Source of the DNA: QANA01 sp963665505
GTDB taxonomy: Bacteria > Bacillota > Clostridia > Christensenellales > Christensenellaceae
Assembly (NCBI GenBank): GCA_963665505.1
Contig: OY762275.1
Coordinates: 682,001 to 746,000, forward strand
Direction: 5' to 3'
Length of the DNA: 64,000 nt
Of the stretch, positions 60,651 to 64,000 are shown one piece after another. Numbering within the stretch: position 1 is the stretch's first letter; each line of letters starts with the position of its first letter. Position numbers and translations under genes: made by a program. Below the pieces are notes generated by a model, which did no database searches, had not been told where the DNA came from, and worked only from the letters and a program-made list of their open reading frames with translations.

Positions 60651-60671
60651 ATCGAAAGGAGCCTTTGACGA

Positions 60672-60926
60672 ATGGCAGCAAACAAAATTGACCGCATAGA
60701 ACACGAAATTGAGAAAACGCGGGTTAAAATCACCGAGTTTCAAAACAAGCTCAAAGAGCTTGAAGCACAGCGCACCGAGCAGGAGAATGTGCAGATCGTC
60801 CAGCTTGTGCGCTCCATGTGCATGACCCGCGACGAACTTACCGCTTTTCTCCGCAGCGGCGCAATAAACGCCATGCCGGTGAAAACCAAATATCACGAAC
60901 AGGAGGACAACGATAATGAAGAATAA
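60672..60926 (+). CDS. DUF4315-family protein
   Basis: The 84-residue protein is an amphipathic coiled coil (IDRIEHEIEKTRVKITEFQNK) followed by IVQLVRSMCMTRDELTAFL, the DUF4315 pattern. It is a regular member of Tn1549-like transfer operons between the NlpC/P60 and DUF4366 genes. Its role is unknown. It overlaps the next gene by 11 bases. Confidence 0.85.
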   Translation: MAANKIDRIEHEIEKTRVKITEFQNKLKELEAQRTEQENVQIVQLVRSMCMTRDELTAFLRSGAINAMPVKTKYHEQEDNDNEE

Positions 60927-61590
60927 AATCCGCATATTTATAGCGTTGCTTGCCGCCCTCATTTGTCTGGGCGGCTTTTCTGTGACCGCTTATGCGAGCG
61001 GCGGCGACGGCGAACCTTATTACACCGAGCCGGAGCCGACTGTGAGCGCCGAGCCGACGCCAGAGCCGGAGGAAAGCCCGGATACGACGGGCGGCTATGA
61101 GCCGCAGCCCCTTACCCCGGACGGCAATCTTACCCTTGTTGACGATATTGAAAGCGAAGCTGCCGAGGATAAACAGTTTGTCACCGTCCAGACAAAAGAC
61201 GGCAACTATTTCTACATTGTCATAGACAGGAGCGACGACACCGACAACGTGTATTTTCTTAATCTTGTAGATGAAGCGGACTTGCTGGCGCTGATTGACG
61301 ACGAGGATATTCAGTCACAGGATACATCTTCCGTTACGGAAACGACTGCGCAGCCAGAGGAAACCGCAGAAACGGCAGACACCAACGAACAGCAGGAAGA
61401 TGAAACCGGCAATAACAGCGCCCTTGTCGTCCTTCTGGTGGTATTACTTCTCAGCATGGGCGGGGCGCTTGTCTATTTCAAGTTGATTAAGCCCAAGAAG
61501 AACATCAAAGGCAGCGTTGACCTTGATGAATACGATTTTGACGAAGACGCCGAGGACGATTATACCGAGGATCAGGAGGACAAAGAATAG
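60916..61590 (+). CDS. DUF4366-family secreted membrane protein
   Basis: The 224 residues comprise a signal peptide (1-28, TAYASG), a Pro/Glu-rich stretch, the DUF4366 core (QFVTVQTKDGNYFYIVIDRSD), an acidic linker, a C-terminal membrane helix (about 172-190) and an acidic tail. It is probably an external component or stabiliser of the mating apparatus. Confidence 0.87.
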   Translation: MKNKIRIFIALLAALICLGGFSVTAYASGGDGEPYYTEPEPTVSAEPTPEPEESPDTTGGYEPQPLTPDGNLTLVDDIESEAAEDKQFVTVQTKDGNYFYIVIDRSDDTDNVYFLNLVDEADLLALIDDEDIQSQDTSSVTETTAQPEETAETADTNEQQEDETGNNSALVVLLVVLLLSMGGALVYFKLIKPKKNIKGSVDLDEYDFDEDAEDDYTEDQEDKE

Positions 61591-61601
61591 CGGCCGATAT
61601 G

Positions 61602-61637
61602 AAAAACCCGCCGCCCAATCATGGACGGCGGGTTTTT
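61602..61637. terminator. Bidirectional terminator
   Basis: AAAAACCCGCCG and CGGCGGGTTTTT flank a 13-base loop. The perfect A-tract and T-tract let it stop the transfer operon on the right-going strand and the RES gene on the left-going strand. Confidence 0.9.
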
Positions 61638-62969
61638 CTAAAAATCTATATCTGAATAATTAATCATGCGCCTCATTTTACGCATATATTCTTTTTGCTT
61701 TCGTTCAACCTCGTGATATTTAGCTGTTTTGTCATTATGGTTAATTTGCGCCGCTACATTATAGGAAGTAGAACAGTTTATATATTGAGCAGCGGTTAAG
61801 TTAAGCCATTTAGTAAAGGGAGTAATTTGATATCCTTGGCTATACTGTGCTGCCTCTGAAAAGGGAGTAATATCCTGATTAATACTGCAAAAAAGGACAT
61901 AATTAAGTCCTGATGGAAGCAAACTGCTTTTAAACCTAATGCCTTTGTATCCTTTTTTCCTAATATATTCAGCTAATAATTGTGTGGCAACATACTCGAG
62001 TTCCTTGTCATTATCGGAAATAGGGGCGCTAATTTCACTTTTAAAATGCTTAACAAAATCACTGATCCAGTTTTGTGAATGATCATACTCAGATGAAAAG
62101 CAACTTTTAACTGAATATTGAGGTGTGATGGATAAATCTAGTATTTTTAAATTTCTCTTAGTGATGAACTTACCTATAAGTACTTTATCATTGCTTTGTG
62201 CATGTATTTCCGCTAAGCATGTATCAGTATCAGATGCTAAGTAAGTATACGAAATACCAGCAGGACTCATCCGGCTATTTTGAGCCAAATTGGGCGGCGG
62301 CGGTGAGATTTCTTTTAATAAGTCAATATTATTCAAATCATTTCCTGTAGGAATTTCATAAAGGCGGCCACGGTATACGACAGTGTTTTTAGGAAGTACA
62401 ATTTTCATACTTGTAAAAATATCGTCTAAAGAAGAAAGAATTTTTGCTCTAGATGACTTCTGCCCGCCTAGGTCGAAAAACCGATTAAAATATTTACATG
62501 TTTGTTTGAATGCCTCCCAATAATTATGTTGTGGAGTTGCTTCATACCCGTAAAGAGAGTCCCTAACCACAAGATTTTGTTCTGCTATCCAGTTATTATA
62601 ACCATGTTTAATATCTCGCATCGAAGGGCCGCTTTCGGATATTAGATCATTACATAATACATCTTGTTGATCACAGCTCAGGTTATCAGAAAAAATACAC
62701 AAATCCCATTTAAGGATAGCCACGAGAGAGTCTCCCTCATCCGTATATGACTTTGATTCTGGATCATACATAGAGCCCGTCCCTTCATAAACGGCCTCAT
62801 ACGCTCTCGCAATTCCTTCACGAATAAAGTCACCAACGACATCAAGTGAGACGCAATGCACTTTTTTGCTCCCACAGTAGTCACAATCAGAAATTTCGCC
62901 AACTTCTTCAATAAAGGATTGTATTTCAATATCCTCAAAACAGGCAACACAACATTTTTCTCCCATCAT
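61638..62969 (-). CDS. RES-domain protein with N-terminal zinc/HEPN-type head (inverted cargo)
   Basis: The AT-rich gene runs against the transfer operon. ATG 62969 is 5 bases after AAGGA (an in-frame ATG lies at 62975). The 443 residues start with a zinc-finger pair (CCVACF, CDYCGS) and a helical region like the N-terminal HEPN/RES domain. The RES domain follows at about 185-370 (VVYRGRLYEI, RMSPAGISYTYLASDTDTCLAEI), holding the Arg, Tyr and Glu of RES NAD-consuming toxins. A basic helical tail follows. No antitoxin gene of the Xre-RES kind lies beside it, so it may be a single-gene toxin-type defence protein. Confidence 0.8.
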   Translation of the reverse strand: MMGEKCCVACFEDIEIQSFIEEVGEISDCDYCGSKKVHCVSLDVVGDFIREGIARAYEAVYEGTGSMYDPESKSYTDEGDSLVAILKWDLCIFSDNLSCDQQDVLCNDLISESGPSMRDIKHGYNNWIAEQNLVVRDSLYGYEATPQHNYWEAFKQTCKYFNRFFDLGGQKSSRAKILSSLDDIFTSMKIVLPKNTVVYRGRLYEIPTGNDLNNIDLLKEISPPPPNLAQNSRMSPAGISYTYLASDTDTCLAEIHAQSNDKVLIGKFITKRNLKILDLSITPQYSVKSCFSSEYDHSQNWISDFVKHFKSEISAPISDNDKELEYVATQLLAEYIRKKGYKGIRFKSSLLPSGLNYVLFCSINQDITPFSEAAQYSQGYQITPFTKWLNLTAAQYINCSTSYNVAAQINHNDKTAKYHEVERKQKEYMRKMRRMINYSDIDF

Positions 62970-63039
62970 AATCATCCTTACTTAATTTTAAATAACCCTT
63001 CTAAATATATCACAAAAACAAAACAATTGGAGGTATTTA

Positions 63040-64000
63040 ATGCAACTTATAATCGCTGAAAAACCGAGCGTTGCCCGCAGTATTGCGGGCGTTCTCGGCG
63101 CTATGGAAAAACGCGACGGATACTTACAGGGCGGCGATTACGTCGTAACATGGTGCATCGGGCATCTTGTGAATATGTGCGAGGCCGGAAGCTACGACGA
63201 GCGTTTCAAAAAGTGGCGCTATGAGGACTTGCCTATTCTGCCGCAGGAATGGAAATACACCGTCCCCGCAGAGAAGAAAAAGCAATTTGACGTTATCCGG
63301 TGGCTAACACAGCGCCCCGACGTAGATGCGCTCATCTGCGCCACCGACGCCGGACGCGAGGGCGAGCTTATTTTCCGTTTCGTCTATCTGATGACCGGCT
63401 GCACAAAGCCCTTTTCCCGGCTTTGGATCAGCAGCATGGAGACCGATGCCATCCGCGAGGGCTTCCGGCACTTAAAGCCGGGCAGCAAGTACGACGCGCT
63501 GTATCAATCGGCCATCTGCCGGGCAAAAGCGGATTGGCTTGTCGGTATCAACGCGACCCGGCTTTTCTCCGTATTGTACCATAAGACCCTGAACGTGGGG
63601 CGCGTTCAGACGCCTACCCTCAACATGCTGGTGGAGCGAGGCGGTAAAATTTCCACGTTTCAAAAAGAGAAGTATTACATCGTCCATATCGGCGTGGGCG
63701 GCGCGGAAGCAACAAGCGAACGGATCTCCGACGCCGCACATGCGGACGACCTCAAAACGGCCTGTGAAGCGTCGCAGGCCGTTTGTGTTTCCGTGAAGCG
63801 GGAGAGAAAAACCGAACAGCCGCCCAAACTGTACAACCTCACTACCTTGCAGCGGGAAGCAAACCGGCTGTACGGCTTTACCGCCAAGCAGACCCTTGAT
63901 TACGCGCAAACGCTCTATGAAAAACGGCTGCTGACCTATCCGCGAACCGATAGCCGCTATCTCACCGATGATATGGGACAGACGGCGGCGGGCCTTGTCG
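63040..64000 (+). CDS. topB: DNA topoisomerase III (3' end outside window)
   Basis: An ATG with TTGGAGG upstream opens a frame that is still open at the window edge (320 codons). It starts MQLIIAEKPSVARSIAGVLG and has the Toprim motif ATDAGREGELIFR (about 106-118), NVGRVQTPTLN, and the active-site Tyr300 in LLTYPRTDSRYL. Element-borne TopB is standard in Tn1549-like ICEs and may process transferred or replicating single strands. Confidence 0.95.
   Translation, partial: MQLIIAEKPSVARSIAGVLGAMEKRDGYLQGGDYVVTWCIGHLVNMCEAGSYDERFKKWRYEDLPILPQEWKYTVPAEKKKQFDVIRWLTQRPDVDALICATDAGREGELIFRFVYLMTGCTKPFSRLWISSMETDAIREGFRHLKPGSKYDALYQSAICRAKADWLVGINATRLFSVLYHKTLNVGRVQTPTLNMLVERGGKISTFQKEKYYIVHIGVGGAEATSERISDAAHADDLKTACEASQAVCVSVKRERKTEQPPKLYNLTTLQREANRLYGFTAKQTLDYAQTLYEKRLLTYPRTDSRYLTDDMGQTAAGLV

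Noticed and set aside
61638..62969. Xre-RES toxin-antitoxin pair
   Set aside because: No Xre gene is adjacent on either strand, and the protein is about twice the size of classical RES toxins.
1..64000. CRISPR arrays, rRNA genes, complete tRNA genes, IS elements
   Set aside because: Looked for on both strands by eye. None seen apart from the partial tRNA-Ser; no transposase-like ORF is present.

Overview
The window looks like chromosomal DNA of a gut-type Clostridia (Firmicutes). The evidence is the Gram-positive gene families (LCP transferase, BlaI/BlaR1-like modules, CsoR, Maff2 and PrgI), strong AGGAGG-type ribosome sites, TTG/GTG starts and class-I cyclic-di-GMP riboswitches. Genus cannot be fixed from the sequence. 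Bases 1-36,000 are GC-balanced core or accessory chromosome. From about 36,200 to the right edge the window is mobile DNA, a GC-rich conjugative backbone interrupted by AT-rich cargo.

Left part. A truncated family-2 glycosyltransferase is followed by a copper-efflux operon (copA-csoR plus a frameshifted copZ-like gene) with a palindromic CsoR-type operator, and by a secreted lipoprotein serpin. Bases 5.7-15.9 kb hold a seven-gene exopolysaccharide operon read leftward: a fused chain-length/ATPase-like protein, GT4, polymerase/ligase, flippase, two BcsL-type acyltransferases and a NodB deacetylase. Its leader carries THREE consecutive c-di-GMP-I riboswitches, each with its own terminator. Divergent to it are the priming phosphoglycosyl transferase and an LCP attachment enzyme. 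A fourth copy of the riboswitch precedes an HD-GYP c-di-GMP phosphodiesterase gene, suggesting a feedback circuit.

Middle part (20-36 kb). Two tandem BlaI-repressor/M56-protease modules are followed by a string of ABC-transporter genes. The first protease has an in-frame TAG exactly where the second has Trp42. Next come a cupin, a MutS2-like ATPase without an Smr domain whose long leader contains an 11-codon upstream ORF and an intrinsic terminator, a DUF434 protein, a HAD hydrolase and a broken kinase gene.

Right part (36-64 kb). A decayed integrative element (relaxase, MobC, probable oriT, XRE regulator, a TetR-linked EF-Ts paralogue, yjdF, and fragments of virB4 and of the NlpC/P60 gene) abuts the 3' half of a tRNA-Ser(CGA) gene, a probable attachment site. 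Beyond it lies a better preserved Tn1549-like conjugative element with an EcoRII-type restriction-modification-Vsr cassette and transfer genes from the DUF6017 protein to topoisomerase III. In both elements the same place, between virB4 and the NlpC/P60 gene, holds an insulated cargo unit (terminator, promoter, AT-rich gene, terminator). The two cargo genes are unrelated in sequence, but each encodes a protein with an RxxxxH HEPN-type motif. A RES-domain gene sits in a second slot before topB. This conserved cargo slot is the best candidate for an undescribed system here.
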